Of a stretch of 12,541 bases of DNA, positions 1-7,191 are shown piece by piece. Made by a program: the position numbers and the translations under genes. The notes beneath the pieces were generated by a model that saw only the letters and a list, made by a program, of their open reading frames with translations, ran no database searches and was not told the origin of the DNA. This stretch comes from Armatimonadota bacterium (lineage in GTDB: Bacteria; Armatimonadota; Zipacnadia; Zipacnadales; FEN-943), in assembly GCA_026419655.1 (NCBI GenBank), contig JANZZA010000083.1, positions 1 to 12,541 of the forward strand, written 5' to 3'. Each line of letters starts with the position of its first letter. Within the stretch, counting starts at the first letter, position 1.

Positions 1-452
1 CCAACGTTGCACAAATCTTCCCCGCTCGTGAGCTTGTGAAAAGCGGGATTGTAGGTCACTCGCCACGGCCGGTCGGGATGGGCAAGGTTGTAGTAAAGCC
101 CGTCGTCAGGGTCGAGTCTGGAGACCAGCTCGCTGCGAAAAGCTGCTTCCAACTCGGCCCACGCATCATCCCCGCACATCGCCCGCATCATCGGGAAGGA
201 CTCGGCAAACTTGGGGTCGCAGGTGGCATCGGCGGCGTGGTGGCGCATGTAGGGAGGCCGGCACGCATAATAGACGTTGAAAAACATTGTGCAGTGGTGG
301 TCCGGGTCCAGGGTGCCACCCAGACCGTTAAGGGCAAGACGCGCCCGGTCGGCCAGGTCGAGCGTATCAGGTACTTCCGTCTCATAGTACTCTCCACGGC
401 ACAGTACAGCTTCTTGCGAAGTTAAGCTTCGTCTCGCGTCGAAACTGTCCAT
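1..452 (-). CDS. Uncharacterised protein, N-terminal 150 residues (3' end beyond window)
   Basis: An open frame runs from an ATG at 450-452 off the left edge without a stop. The first 150 residues are visible and have the composition of a real protein, unlike the opposite-strand frame over the same bases. Near residues 28-45 is VPDTLDLADRARLALNGL, then PDHHCTMFFNVYYACRPP (about 50-67), KFAESFPMMRAM (81-92) and LYYNLAHPDRPW (119-130). From memory this layout resembles large uncharacterised proteins, probably helical toroids, found near carbohydrate-degradation genes in Armatimonadota and Planctomycetota; that is a recollection, not a search result. No signal peptide is visible, so a cytoplasmic location is likely. 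The start at 452 is chosen over the in-frame ATG at 461 because GGTAGG at 462-467 sits 9 nt before the former and abuts the latter. An in-frame TGA lies six codons above 461. It lies 82 nt downstream of the secreted-protein gene. Function is unknown. Confidence 0.8.
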   Translation of the reverse strand, partial: MDSFDARRSLTSQEAVLCRGEYYETEVPDTLDLADRARLALNGLGGTLDPDHHCTMFFNVYYACRPPYMRHHAADATCDPKFAESFPMMRAMCGDDAWAELEAAFRSELVSRLDPDDGLYYNLAHPDRPWRVTYNPAFHKLTSGEDLCNV

Positions 453-534
453 TTTGACCATCCTACCGGAGCACTCTAGTCAACAGCCAGCACCACATGC
501 GCAGCCCCCGGCCTGCAGCGTGCCATGTGAGGGG
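453..534 (-). other. Intergenic spacer with imperfect stem-loop
   Basis: This 82-nt gap separates the 670-residue secreted-protein gene from the last, partial gene. It holds an inverted repeat, CACATG at 494-499 with CATGTG at 524-529, enclosing a second complementary pair GCAG (501-504) and CTGC (513-516). The transcript would fold into an interrupted hairpin, but no U-run follows in the direction of transcription, so it is not a canonical intrinsic terminator. It could be a processing site, an attenuating structure or chance in GC-rich DNA. No convincing promoter is visible before the downstream gene. Confidence 0.3.
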
Positions 535-2547
535 TTATGGTGACACCTTCACCTCCGGCTCTATGCGCCCCAGGTACGTGCCATAGCTGCCGGCAAGCTG
601 CCCGTGTCCCTCCGGCTCACGCTCCAACTTCGTATAGGCCACATAGACATCGCCGCGACATAGCGCCAAGTCTGGGCTGGCGTTATGCTTATAGTCGTAG
701 GCGTACGGGAAAGTGGTTATGTCGCCGGGTCCAGGCCCGAGACGCATCAGCCAGACATCGGTAAAGCGGTTAGCCAGCCTGTCAAGGCGGGTCTTAGACT
801 CATAAGCCAGTAACACGAAGGAACCAATCCGCAGCCCCCGAGGACGGCTGGCGCGGCCAAAACTCAAGAGAGCGCGCAGGCCCATGAAACGCTGCCGGGC
901 AAAAGAGGCCCAAAGCAAAGGTACATGACCGCCTTCCCCGTGGCCTCTCGGCAGGTCCGTGTAGGCGAGGCCAAGGTCTCCGTCAGTAGGCACCAGGCAC
1001 GGGTCTTTCGGGTGTACGGCCGGGCAATCATCCCAGATAGTGCTTGCTCCTTGTCCCGTTTGTGGGTCGAAGGGAGCTACAACGATGCGAGAGGCGCGGT
1101 CGCCGGCGGGTTCTTCTGACCACGTCAGCCAAAGACCGCCTCGAAAGGCTGCCACAGACCCGCCCTGCACGGAGCCAGCGGGGGTCGCGGGCCGAAGCAC
1201 GTGCACTTCGCCGCGCAGACCGGTGGTCAAGTCCCAGAAGGTTAAGCAGCGGCGGACGGCCTGAGGAGTGGCGCCGGACCGGGAAACACTATCCCATGCT
1301 ATCCACAGCCGCTCACTCAGTGCACAAACATCGGGCGCCGCGACGTCAGCATCAGGCAGCGCCTCCACCACTACCTTCGTCCATTCCACCTGCCGCGTTT
1401 CAGGTACCACCCGCGACAGGTACAGGGCACCCTCACGTGCCTCGACCACGTACAGGCGGTCGCCAACGGCCTCAAGAGCACTCGCCGTTACACCGCTGGA
1501 AAAGGTTTCGAGGCGATAGGCTGGCCACACCCGGAATCCGGCCCACCGCCGCGGCTCCGCCTTTGGAGTGCGGAAGGACAGCACATGCCATCGAGGGGGT
1601 GATGAAATGGTGACGGCCTGGCCGTGTTCATCATAAAAGGGCGCCGCAGCGGCGCAAACGCGTGCTTGGTACGAGGTATCGGCGGCCAGGTCCACGACAG
1701 AGTAGAATTTCTCTGTCACGCCAGGTGCTCGCTGCCACGAAAAACGCTTGCTGGCCCGCCGCCATTCGACCACATATGCGTCGGCCGTCCCATCCCACGC
1801 CAGGAGCGCCCACATCGGCTGAATAAAGGCAACGCGGGGATTACTGATCGCAGGCGCCTCAGGCCGGCGAGGCGGCTTGCCATCAGCGCGTGTCAGGCTC
1901 ACAGCGTCCACGGCTACTTCGGCACCGGCAGGCGGGGCAATAAACTGCATGACTGCCCGATGGGCGCCCGGCGGAGCACTAAAGGGTAGCACAACCGCGA
2001 CCCATTGCCCGGCCGCACCTGTCCAAATTGCCTCCTGCCTCCCCACCGCCTGGCCAGCTTCGTCGCGACAATCCACCGCCACAATGGGGGTACCAACAGG
2101 GTAGGTCGTGCTCCGGACCCAGGCGCAGAGAACGTATTTCGTGCCGCCTTCCACGGCAACAGACTGCCACACCGCCGGCGTCGCCACTGCTTCGCCTTCC
2201 TCAGAGGCTTCAGTTGGTCCTACGGCTTCCGCAGGCGGCTCAACTTGCCGCGCTGCTTGTACAGGCCCCTCAGTTGGCTCCACCGCGACCACAGGCTTAC
2301 CGGCGTCCCCTGCAGCGCCTTGTGCGCTGCTAATCACAAGGCAGTAGCGGCCGTGCAGAGGCTGTTGTTTGGAGACAACCACGGATTGGTAGTCCTCGGC
2401 AAGGGACCAACCCAGGGGCCGGCCCGCAGCATCCGCCGCCTCAAAGGAGCAATTGGACACCTGGTTTACCACAGGCCGCAGGAGGGCCGGGTCTGGACGC
2501 GGCTGGGCAACCGCCGATATAAGCACCACCTGCCATGCCGCCCCCAT
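535..2547 (-). CDS. Secreted multidomain protein: jelly-roll, fibronectin III-like and beta-propeller-like regions
   Basis: A 670-residue protein of unknown specific role, probably extracellular or surface-bound. Residues 1-15 are a short hydrophobic stretch ending in SAVAQP, compatible with a signal peptide cut after Ala14, though it lacks the usual basic N-terminus. Residues about 28-220 look like a carbohydrate-binding jelly-roll: NCSFEA near the start, a GW about ten residues later, and AVWQSVAVEGGTKYVL at 125-140. A Pro/Glu/Ala-rich stretch (about 82-122) interrupts it. Residues about 232-328 read as a fibronectin type III-like module (YVVEWRR, then DLAADTSYQARV). From about 345 onward, repeated Trp-containing beta segments (LWIAWDS, LWLTWSE) suggest a sialidase- or propeller-type fold; I see no catalytic set that I can assign. 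AAGGAG at 2557-2562 lies 9 nt before the ATG, and the upstream stop is only 3 nt away, so translation is probably coupled. Binding to or sensing of polysaccharide is inference. Confidence 0.85.
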   Translation of the reverse strand: MGAAWQVVLISAVAQPRPDPALLRPVVNQVSNCSFEAADAAGRPLGWSLAEDYQSVVVSKQQPLHGRYCLVISSAQGAAGDAGKPVVAVEPTEGPVQAARQVEPPAEAVGPTEASEEGEAVATPAVWQSVAVEGGTKYVLCAWVRSTTYPVGTPIVAVDCRDEAGQAVGRQEAIWTGAAGQWVAVVLPFSAPPGAHRAVMQFIAPPAGAEVAVDAVSLTRADGKPPRRPEAPAISNPRVAFIQPMWALLAWDGTADAYVVEWRRASKRFSWQRAPGVTEKFYSVVDLAADTSYQARVCAAAAPFYDEHGQAVTISSPPRWHVLSFRTPKAEPRRWAGFRVWPAYRLETFSSGVTASALEAVGDRLYVVEAREGALYLSRVVPETRQVEWTKVVVEALPDADVAAPDVCALSERLWIAWDSVSRSGATPQAVRRCLTFWDLTTGLRGEVHVLRPATPAGSVQGGSVAAFRGGLWLTWSEEPAGDRASRIVVAPFDPQTGQGASTIWDDCPAVHPKDPCLVPTDGDLGLAYTDLPRGHGEGGHVPLLWASFARQRFMGLRALLSFGRASRPRGLRIGSFVLLAYESKTRLDRLANRFTDVWLMRLGPGPGDITTFPYAYDYKHNASPDLALCRGDVYVAYTKLEREPEGHGQLAGSYGTYLGRIEPEVKVSP

Positions 2548-2550
2548 CGC

Positions 2551-4005
2551 TTATTGCTCCTTGTCAGCTCCTTTAGCCGCATCCTCGGGCGACTCAGCTG
2601 CAAGCATAGCTCGCGCCAGCGTGAGGGCTTCTTCGACCGTACTCACCTTACCTTCTTCTCGGGCTGCTTCGATTGCCCCCAGCAGCTTGCCTATCATCCT
2701 GCCCGGCGGGATACCCAAGTGCCGCATAAGGTCATGGCCGCTCACCAGGCGAGGTTCTGGCTCCAGGCACCGCAGAGCAAAGGTACGGGCAAGCATGGCG
2801 TCCATCTGAGCCAGAAGGCGGCCCTGCAGCGCGCGGTCGGTGGCCGGCCCCTGGGTGGCCAACAGGTCGGCAGCGCCGGCCACGTACAGGACGACCGCGG
2901 CGGCCCCTGCATCCCGCATCAGGCGGCGCAGCGCAGTATCTGTGGGCTCCCGGCCCTGTGTAGCAGCGTTGCGCGCCAGGTCGAGCACGCGCAAGTGCAG
3001 TCGCACGACCCTGGCCACCGCCTCCCGCACAGCTCTCGGCCAGCCCCACTGCTTGGTTACATGCGCGGCCATATCAGCCCCGACGCTTTCATGGCCCCGG
3101 AACCAGATCCGTCCATTCTCGTCTACCGTGCGCACCGAGGGCTTACCAAGGTCGTGAAGTAAAACTCCAGCACGCAGTATCGCACGTGACAGGATAGACC
3201 TCAGCGAGTCGCCCAGGGACGGCGCCGACGAAGGGAAAACCTTGCGCGGGTCGGCGATCAACGCATCAGTAGCAGCCACGGCGGCAAGGGTATGACCGAG
3301 GACATCTAAATGATGGTATGGCCCCTGGGTCATTCCGCGCATATCGCTCCATCCGGGCAGGACCTGGTCCAACACACCGTCTTCGTCCATGGCGGCCAGG
3401 GCGGGCGCAGCGGGGCCCTGAACAGCGCACAAGAGCAAAAATTCTCGTCCCCAGCGCTGGGGTGCAGACTTCAAAAGCAGCCCCCGGTCGCGCCGGATTG
3501 CCTGCCGGGTCTCCTCGGCGATGGTGAAACCAAGTTCAGCAGATAACCTGTATGCCCTCAAAAGCCGGGCCGGGTCCTGGGCAAAAACCGATTCAGTTGT
3601 ACTGCGCAGCACCCGCGCGGACAGGTCGGCCAACCCGCCGGCCGGGTCCACAACTTCCCCTGATGTCAGGTCCAGGGCCAGGGCATTGACGGTGAAGTCA
3701 CGGCGCATCAGGTCAGCCGTCACGTCGCCGGCCGGCAACTCTATAACGTCCACGTGCCCCAGGCTCTCTGTCGGCACCCGCAAAACAAGAGGCGTCTTCC
3801 GTAGGGTGACCACAGGTGAGCCCACAGCGGCAGCTACAGCCTCTGCCAGTCGCCGGGCGTGAACGCAGGCCAGGTCCCAGTCGCTTACAGGCCTGCCGAG
3901 CAACAGGTCTCGCACGGCGCCGCCCACAAGGTACACCTCGCCCGCCAAGCCGCCGGCAACTTCGCGCAGGGGAGGCGGTAGCTTATCGGTGAGACGTGGC
4001 ACCAT
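2551..4005 (-). CDS. Class II tRNA nucleotidyltransferase / poly(A) polymerase family, with HD domain
   Basis: A 484-residue cytoplasmic enzyme of the class II nucleotidyltransferase family, which adds C and/or A to RNA 3' ends, usually the tRNA CCA end. Counting from a TTG one codon upstream (subtract one for the chosen start), the nucleotide-binding motif LVGGAVRDLLLG is at 27-38, the metal-binding DWD at 43-45, a third candidate carboxylate in HVDVIEL near 87, RRDFTVNALALD at 102-113 and DPARLLRAYR at 145-154. A C-terminal HD phosphohydrolase-like domain follows: HHLDVLGH (232-239), LLHDLGKP (283-290) and RGHE (304-307). The ATG at 4003-4005 is preferred because GAGG at 4013-4016 is 7 nt upstream. 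The gene starts 9 nt after the membrane-protein stop. The HD-less paralogue at 10754-12040 makes the exact specificity (CCA, CC, A or poly(A)) undecidable from sequence alone. The TAA stop is in frame with the next gene (TAA GCG ATG). Confidence 0.93.
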   Translation of the reverse strand: MVPRLTDKLPPPLREVAGGLAGEVYLVGGAVRDLLLGRPVSDWDLACVHARRLAEAVAAAVGSPVVTLRKTPLVLRVPTESLGHVDVIELPAGDVTADLMRRDFTVNALALDLTSGEVVDPAGGLADLSARVLRSTTESVFAQDPARLLRAYRLSAELGFTIAEETRQAIRRDRGLLLKSAPQRWGREFLLLCAVQGPAAPALAAMDEDGVLDQVLPGWSDMRGMTQGPYHHLDVLGHTLAAVAATDALIADPRKVFPSSAPSLGDSLRSILSRAILRAGVLLHDLGKPSVRTVDENGRIWFRGHESVGADMAAHVTKQWGWPRAVREAVARVVRLHLRVLDLARNAATQGREPTDTALRRLMRDAGAAAVVLYVAGAADLLATQGPATDRALQGRLLAQMDAMLARTFALRCLEPEPRLVSGHDLMRHLGIPPGRMIGKLLGAIEAAREEGKVSTVEEALTLARAMLAAESPEDAAKGADKEQ

Positions 4006-4012
4006 CAAGCCA

Positions 4013-4016
4013 CCTC
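4013..4016 (-). promoter_or_regulatory. SD that selects the ATG of the HD-domain nucleotidyltransferase
   Basis: GAGG (within GAGGTGG on the coding strand) lies 7 nt before the ATG at 4003-4005. It overlaps the TGA stop of the upstream membrane-protein gene. The adjacent TTG at 4006-4008 would give a longer frame by one codon but is a poorer start at this spacing. Confidence 0.6.
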
Positions 4017-5505
4017 AAGGAGTGACGAGGAGCAAATAGGTCGCCAGGCCCGTTGTCATCATCAGTTGAGCCGTGATCACCACAGTGCCGGCGAAGAGAA
4101 AAGCCGATTCTTCCAGGGCGACCAGCGCTGCGGCTGCGCACAGGCCCATCGGCGGCATAAGAAAACACCAAATCCTGCCTACTTCGCCCCGGGTGGCCCC
4201 AGCAAGCAAAAGTAGAACCACCGTGGCGCCCAAGCCAAGACCCAAGCCTTTAGTGCGCCCGCCGCCGGATAGCGCCAGGGCCACCAGCGCCGGCCCTGCA
4301 AAAACGATTATGTCCCAGGCGTTCATCAGAGCCCATGGAGCGTAGCTGCGTGAGGCCATGATATGGTGCTGCGCCCGAAGAGAAGCCGCGAGATTGGTCA
4401 GTGGGTCGTAGCCCAGCGCGACGAGGGGCAGGTGTGAAACTGCGACGCCAGCCGCAAGCCACGCCCATGCACGCCATCCACCCGACCGCCCCCCAGCCAG
4501 CCATACTGTCAAGAGTATTACTCCCAGTGCCGCCAGTCCAAAGGTCATTTGAAGGCTAAGACCCCACACCACTCCTGCGGCAATAAACCCTCGCCCCCGT
4601 TTCAAAGCCCAGGCCCATAAAGCCAATACCCATACGGCAAGGGCAGCAATCCCTGCGTCTATTCCGGGCGTGAATACATAAAGGGAAGGAATGACGGTGG
4701 CAACGGCGGCCGCCGCAATGCCCGCCCGCTCCCCCAGCCACCAGAAACCCAAAAGCCAGGCCCCTGCAATCGCCATCGGCACGGCTGCCATCAATAGCCA
4801 TACCGCGAGGGATGCCACGGCCACGTGGTGGACATCAAAGCGCCCACTGCCAACCCGCCGGGCCGTCTCGAGAAGCTCCTCAGCCGTAAGCCCGAGTCTT
4901 CCCAGAGGCGCCAGCCCGACCCGTTCCAGCCCAGGCTGCCCGCGCACCAGGCCGTCGAGCACGTAAAAAACCAGCACTGGGCCGGGCGGATGAGTAGCCA
5001 CGCGGTCAGGAACCTGACCCAGGCTGGTGCGGCTTTTGGTATTTCGCAGCCAGTCACGGAAGTCAGGATTCTTTGAAGCCTCCGTAAGGTAGCCCATGGA
5101 CAGGTCGCTGAAAACGCTAAGCGTGGCGCGACAGTAGCCGCCGGGCTCCGCCAGAAGCATCGCACCTGCGAGGAAGTAAGAACCTGTTAGAAGCACGATA
5201 ATGCTTGCCGCGGCCTGGCGGCGTGCAAGGGCTTGCCGACGGGCAGCGTCGAGGGCCAGAGCAGCGCCGAGAAGAACGAAGGTGCAAGCAAGCAGGACGG
5301 CCGGCCCGGGCCAGAAGGCCGTGTCGCGCTGGCGCCAGTGCCACTGGCCCCGGACGCCCAGCGGCAGCAGGTGCAAGTGAAGCAGCCAGAGCATGATGAC
5401 TGAGGCTACCAGACCTGCTCCGACTGCTCCCAAAGCTCGCAGCTTAGCAACCTCGCTGGCGGCTCCGGCCAATGGCGTCCCCTTGGCATTATCCTGCGTC
5501 GGCAT
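4015..5505 (-). CDS. Polytopic membrane protein, probable GT-C-type glycosyltransferase
   Basis: About 496 residues with roughly eleven or twelve hydrophobic membrane segments separated by short basic loops. Numbered from the TTG at 5511 (subtract two for the chosen start), a long hydrophilic loop spans about 123-228 and carries FSDLSMGYL, DFRDWL and then THPPGPVLVFYVLDG at 173-187. Later come FTPGID (280-285) and GEVGRIWCFLMPP (442-454). A large extracytoplasmic loop with an HPPG motif and an acidic residue after the first helices fits GT-C superfamily proteins that use lipid-linked sugar donors; the assignment is inference and the donor and acceptor are unknown. The family resemblance is to actinobacterial and planctomycete-type transferases from memory. 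The start is placed at ATG 5503-5505, overlapping the end of rluB by 17 nt, because GGTAGG at 5514-5519 lies 8 nt upstream; a TTG at 5509-5511 is the alternative. It may work with the RmlA-like sugar nucleotide enzyme upstream. Confidence 0.75.
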   Translation of the reverse strand: MPTQDNAKGTPLAGAASEVAKLRALGAVGAGLVASVIMLWLLHLHLLPLGVRGQWHWRQRDTAFWPGPAVLLACTFVLLGAALALDAARRQALARRQAAASIIVLLTGSYFLAGAMLLAEPGGYCRATLSVFSDLSMGYLTEASKNPDFRDWLRNTKSRTSLGQVPDRVATHPPGPVLVFYVLDGLVRGQPGLERVGLAPLGRLGLTAEELLETARRVGSGRFDVHHVAVASLAVWLLMAAVPMAIAGAWLLGFWWLGERAGIAAAAVATVIPSLYVFTPGIDAGIAALAVWVLALWAWALKRGRGFIAAGVVWGLSLQMTFGLAALGVILLTVWLAGGRSGGWRAWAWLAAGVAVSHLPLVALGYDPLTNLAASLRAQHHIMASRSYAPWALMNAWDIIVFAGPALVALALSGGGRTKGLGLGLGATVVLLLLAGATRGEVGRIWCFLMPPMGLCAAAALVALEESAFLFAGTVVITAQLMMTTGLATYLLLVTP

Positions 5506-6235
5506 CAGCAAGACCTACCAGGCGCTTCAGGGCGGCCACCTCAGACGCCGAGAGCTGACGAAACTTCCCGGCAGGCAGCCGTCCCAGGCGTATCGGCCCA
5601 AAGGCCACGCGCCGAAGCCGCAGTACCTTCAGGCCCACAGCCGCGCACATGCGTCGGACCTCGCGCTTCCGGCCTTCGCTCAGGGTAATGTACATTGACA
5701 CTGCGTCGCCCCGTCTGTCCTTCACTACCACGCTGTCCGGCCGGGCCGGGCCGTCTTCTAGCATCACGCCTTCTTCCAGCTTTTCCTCCGCCCTCGACGG
5801 CCCCTGGGCCACCACATGATAAACCTTGAGCACCCCGTAGCGTGGGTGCATCAGCCGATGAGCAAGCTCCCCATCGTCAGTGAGCAGAAGCAACCCTTCG
5901 CTCCGAAGATCCAGGCGGCCCACCGTAACGACGAGGTCCCTCAGATTTGCCGGCAGCAGCTCATACACCAGCTTTGCATGATGGCGGTCCCGACGACTGC
6001 ACAGGTACCCTGGCGGCTTGTTGAGCGCAAGGTAGGTGTATGCTTGTGGCAACTGGATGGGGCGGCCGTCAACTTCGATGCGCTGGGTACTCGGGTCGGC
6101 CTTGTCGCCCAGTTTGGCTACCTGGCCGTCCACCGCAACCCTGCCAGCGGCAATGAGCTCCTCTGCGGCGCGGCGCGAGCCAAAGCCTGCACGCGCGAGT
6201 ATCTTCTGCAGCCGCTCATAGCCAGGCCTCTGCAT
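5489..6235 (-). CDS. rluB: 23S rRNA pseudouridine synthase, RluB/RsuA family
   Basis: A 248-residue cytoplasmic enzyme that isomerises uridine to pseudouridine in rRNA. The N-terminus is an S4 RNA-binding domain (about 6-52: RLQKILARAGFGSRRAAEEL, then GRVAVDG). The catalytic domain follows, with LNKPPGYLCS at 71-80 and the hallmark GRLDLRSEGLLLLT at 106-119, in which Asp109 is the expected nucleophile. Next come GELAHRLMHPRY and a C-terminal KREVRRMCAAVGLKVLRLRR segment typical of the family. Length is normal for RluB-type proteins. By analogy with Bacillus RluB the target would be helix 89 of 23S rRNA, but RsuA- or RluE/F-like specificity is not excluded. The gene follows scpB after an unusual 172-nt spacer, has no strong SD before its ATG, and its 3' end overlaps the membrane-protein gene by 17 nt, suggesting coupled translation of that neighbour. 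Confidence 0.93.
   Translation of the reverse strand: MQRPGYERLQKILARAGFGSRRAAEELIAAGRVAVDGQVAKLGDKADPSTQRIEVDGRPIQLPQAYTYLALNKPPGYLCSRRDRHHAKLVYELLPANLRDLVVTVGRLDLRSEGLLLLTDDGELAHRLMHPRYGVLKVYHVVAQGPSRAEEKLEEGVMLEDGPARPDSVVVKDRRGDAVSMYITLSEGRKREVRRMCAAVGLKVLRLRRVAFGPIRLGRLPAGKFRQLSASEVAALKRLVGLADADAG
5514..5519 (-). promoter_or_regulatory. SD that selects the ATG of the GT-C-like gene
   Basis: GGTAGG on the coding strand lies 8 nt before the ATG at 5503-5505, inside the last codons of rluB. The TTG at 5509-5511 is only 2 nt away from it, so ATG is the better start. Confidence 0.5.
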
Positions 6236-6407
6236 GGCTCTGCGTCAGCCCCATTAACCGCCTCCGGGAACGCGCCCCTCACGCCCGCTGCCCCGCGGTG
6301 AAACAATCGCCTGCCCCGCCCCCGGCGCGCCTATGCAGTCCCCGGGGGCGCATGGCACCAGCCCGCCCGCGACCTGCCTGGATTCTGTCCTACCCGCGCC
6401 CGGATAT
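6236..6407 (-). other. GC-rich structured spacer between scpB and rluB
   Basis: This 172-nt gap is long for a gene string otherwise joined by gaps of 0-20 nt. It is extremely GC-rich and contains a 9-bp perfect inverted repeat (listed separately). I see no convincing coding frame, no tRNA or SRP-like core, no riboswitch core that I recognise and no clear sigma-70 boxes. It may carry a structured leader for rluB, an internal promoter with an unusual consensus, or the scar of gene loss. Confidence 0.4.
6317..6350 (-). repeat. Perfect 9-bp inverted repeat (stem-loop) upstream of rluB
   Basis: CGCCCCCGG at 6317-6325 is the exact reverse complement of CCGGGGGCG at 6342-6350, with a 16-nt spacer. 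The RNA would form a very stable all-G/C stem. No U-run follows in the transcript, so it does not look like a standard intrinsic terminator; it could stabilise or separate mRNA segments, or block ribosome read-through from scpB to rluB. Confidence 0.6.
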
Positions 6408-7016
6408 TTAAGCCCCTACCTCGTCGGATGCGCTCCCTTGTGCCCCAGAAGCGCTTTGGCTGGTAACCGGGGCACGGTCGTCCAGACTAAGCTGGCGGGC
6501 TTGCCGGGCGAAGTCGCCGGGCAATTGGGGCAAGTCAGCCAGGCTGGACAAGCCGAAAGCCTTCAGAAATACCTCCGTGGTGCCGTAAAGCATGGGGCGG
6601 CCAGGCACGTCCTTGCGTCCCACACAGGTTATAAGACGCTTCTCCAGCAACGTGTGCAAAGGCCCAGAAGAGTCCACCCCTCGCACACGGTCAATCTCGG
6701 CCTTGGTCACAGGCTGGCGATAAGCGACGACCGCAAGTACTTCCAGGCTTGCTGCCGACAAACGCTCCTTCGGAGGCTCTCGCAGCCGCGCCAGGTACTC
6801 AGCGTACTCTGGCCGCGTCGCCAGAGTATATCCGTCCGGCCCTCGCAGCACCTGCAGGCCCCTGTCATCCAAGAGTTTCTGCAGCTCTGCTAACCCGTGA
6901 AGAACAGTCTCCGTCGAGACCTGGCAAAGCTCAGCCAGTCGCTCGACCGGCAATGCTTCCCCAGCCGCAAAAAGGAGGCATTCTATTGCCTGTGGCAAGT
7001 CTTGAGGACAGTCCAT
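6408..7016 (-). CDS. scpB: Segregation and condensation protein B
   Basis: A 202-residue cytoplasmic protein that partners ScpA and Smc in the bacterial condensin complex, acting in chromosome compaction and segregation. Family signatures are visible throughout: QAIECLLFAAGEALPVERLA near 9-28 opens the first winged helix, LSAASLEVLAVVAYRQPVTK (about 85-104) followed by AEIDRVRGVDSSGPLHTLLE marks the second, and GRPMLYGTTEVFLKAFGL (about 138-155) closes the conserved core. The last ~30 residues are a variable Ser/Ala/Asp-rich tail. Length is normal for the family. The ATG at 7014-7016 gives the expected N-terminus, but there is no good SD directly upstream. It follows scpA after an unusually long 175-nt spacer and precedes rluB, the arrangement known from Bacillota but without intervening sporulation genes. 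Confidence 0.95.
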   Translation of the reverse strand: MDCPQDLPQAIECLLFAAGEALPVERLAELCQVSTETVLHGLAELQKLLDDRGLQVLRGPDGYTLATRPEYAEYLARLREPPKERLSAASLEVLAVVAYRQPVTKAEIDRVRGVDSSGPLHTLLEKRLITCVGRKDVPGRPMLYGTTEVFLKAFGLSSLADLPQLPGDFARQARQLSLDDRAPVTSQSASGAQGSASDEVGA

Positions 7017-7191
7017 AGGCTGCCGACGTTGTTCAGTTGTCTTAGAATTCCCTTGGGCGCTTCGGCACAGTCTCTAAACACCCACAAGTGCCCCAACGAC
7101 GGTTTTCTGGCCAAACCTGAAGGCATTTATCCTCCAGGCCCGCATCTCAAACTCTCGCGTGCTCCCGAAAAAGGCCTCTTTGCCGCCGCCC
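7017..7191 (-). other. Spacer between scpA and scpB with a possible 23-codon ORF
   Basis: ScpA and ScpB genes are commonly adjacent or overlapping, so this 175-nt gap is long. On the coding strand a small frame runs from ATG (7143-7145) to TAG (7074-7076), 23 residues beginning MRAWRINAFRFGQK and ending ALVGV. It is in the same frame as scpB, which starts 57 nt after the TAG. No strong SD precedes it. A short 4-bp stem with a CGAA loop occurs near 7056-7067. The little ORF could be a leader peptide, a decayed gene remnant or chance; I see no classical terminator or promoter. Confidence 0.25.

Noticed and set aside
188..397. Minus-strand frame of 69 codons
   Set aside because: It overlaps the partial gene at 1-452 in another frame, and its Thr/Pro/Arg-rich translation looks like a frame-shifted shadow.
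36..425. Plus-strand frame of 129 codons at the left edge
   Set aside because: It is antisense to the partial gene at 1-452, whose minus-strand translation has clear protein-like motifs and a good SD.
2545..2553. TAA GCG ATG junction placing the HD-domain gene and the secreted-protein gene in one frame, suggesting a split or read-through fusion
   Set aside because: The downstream ATG has its own AAGGAG at 9 nt and a signal-peptide-like start. A cytoplasmic RNA enzyme fused to a secreted protein makes no sense, so this is normal close packing.
2005..3162. Plus-strand open frame of 385 codons
   Set aside because: It lies antisense across two well-supported minus-strand genes, has a Pro/Arg/His-rich shadow composition and no recognisable domain. 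Long antisense frames are common in GC-rich DNA.
5489..6235. Ser instead of Thr in the GRLDxxTxGLLLLT motif of the pseudouridine synthase
   Set aside because: A DSEG-type variant of this motif is common in Gram-positive family members, and the catalytic Asp is intact.
7160..7191. T-rich run after scpA as an intrinsic terminator
   Set aside because: The AAAGAGGCCTTTTT stretch on the coding strand is a loop-less palindrome with only a 3-bp possible GC stem before the T-run, which is too weak.
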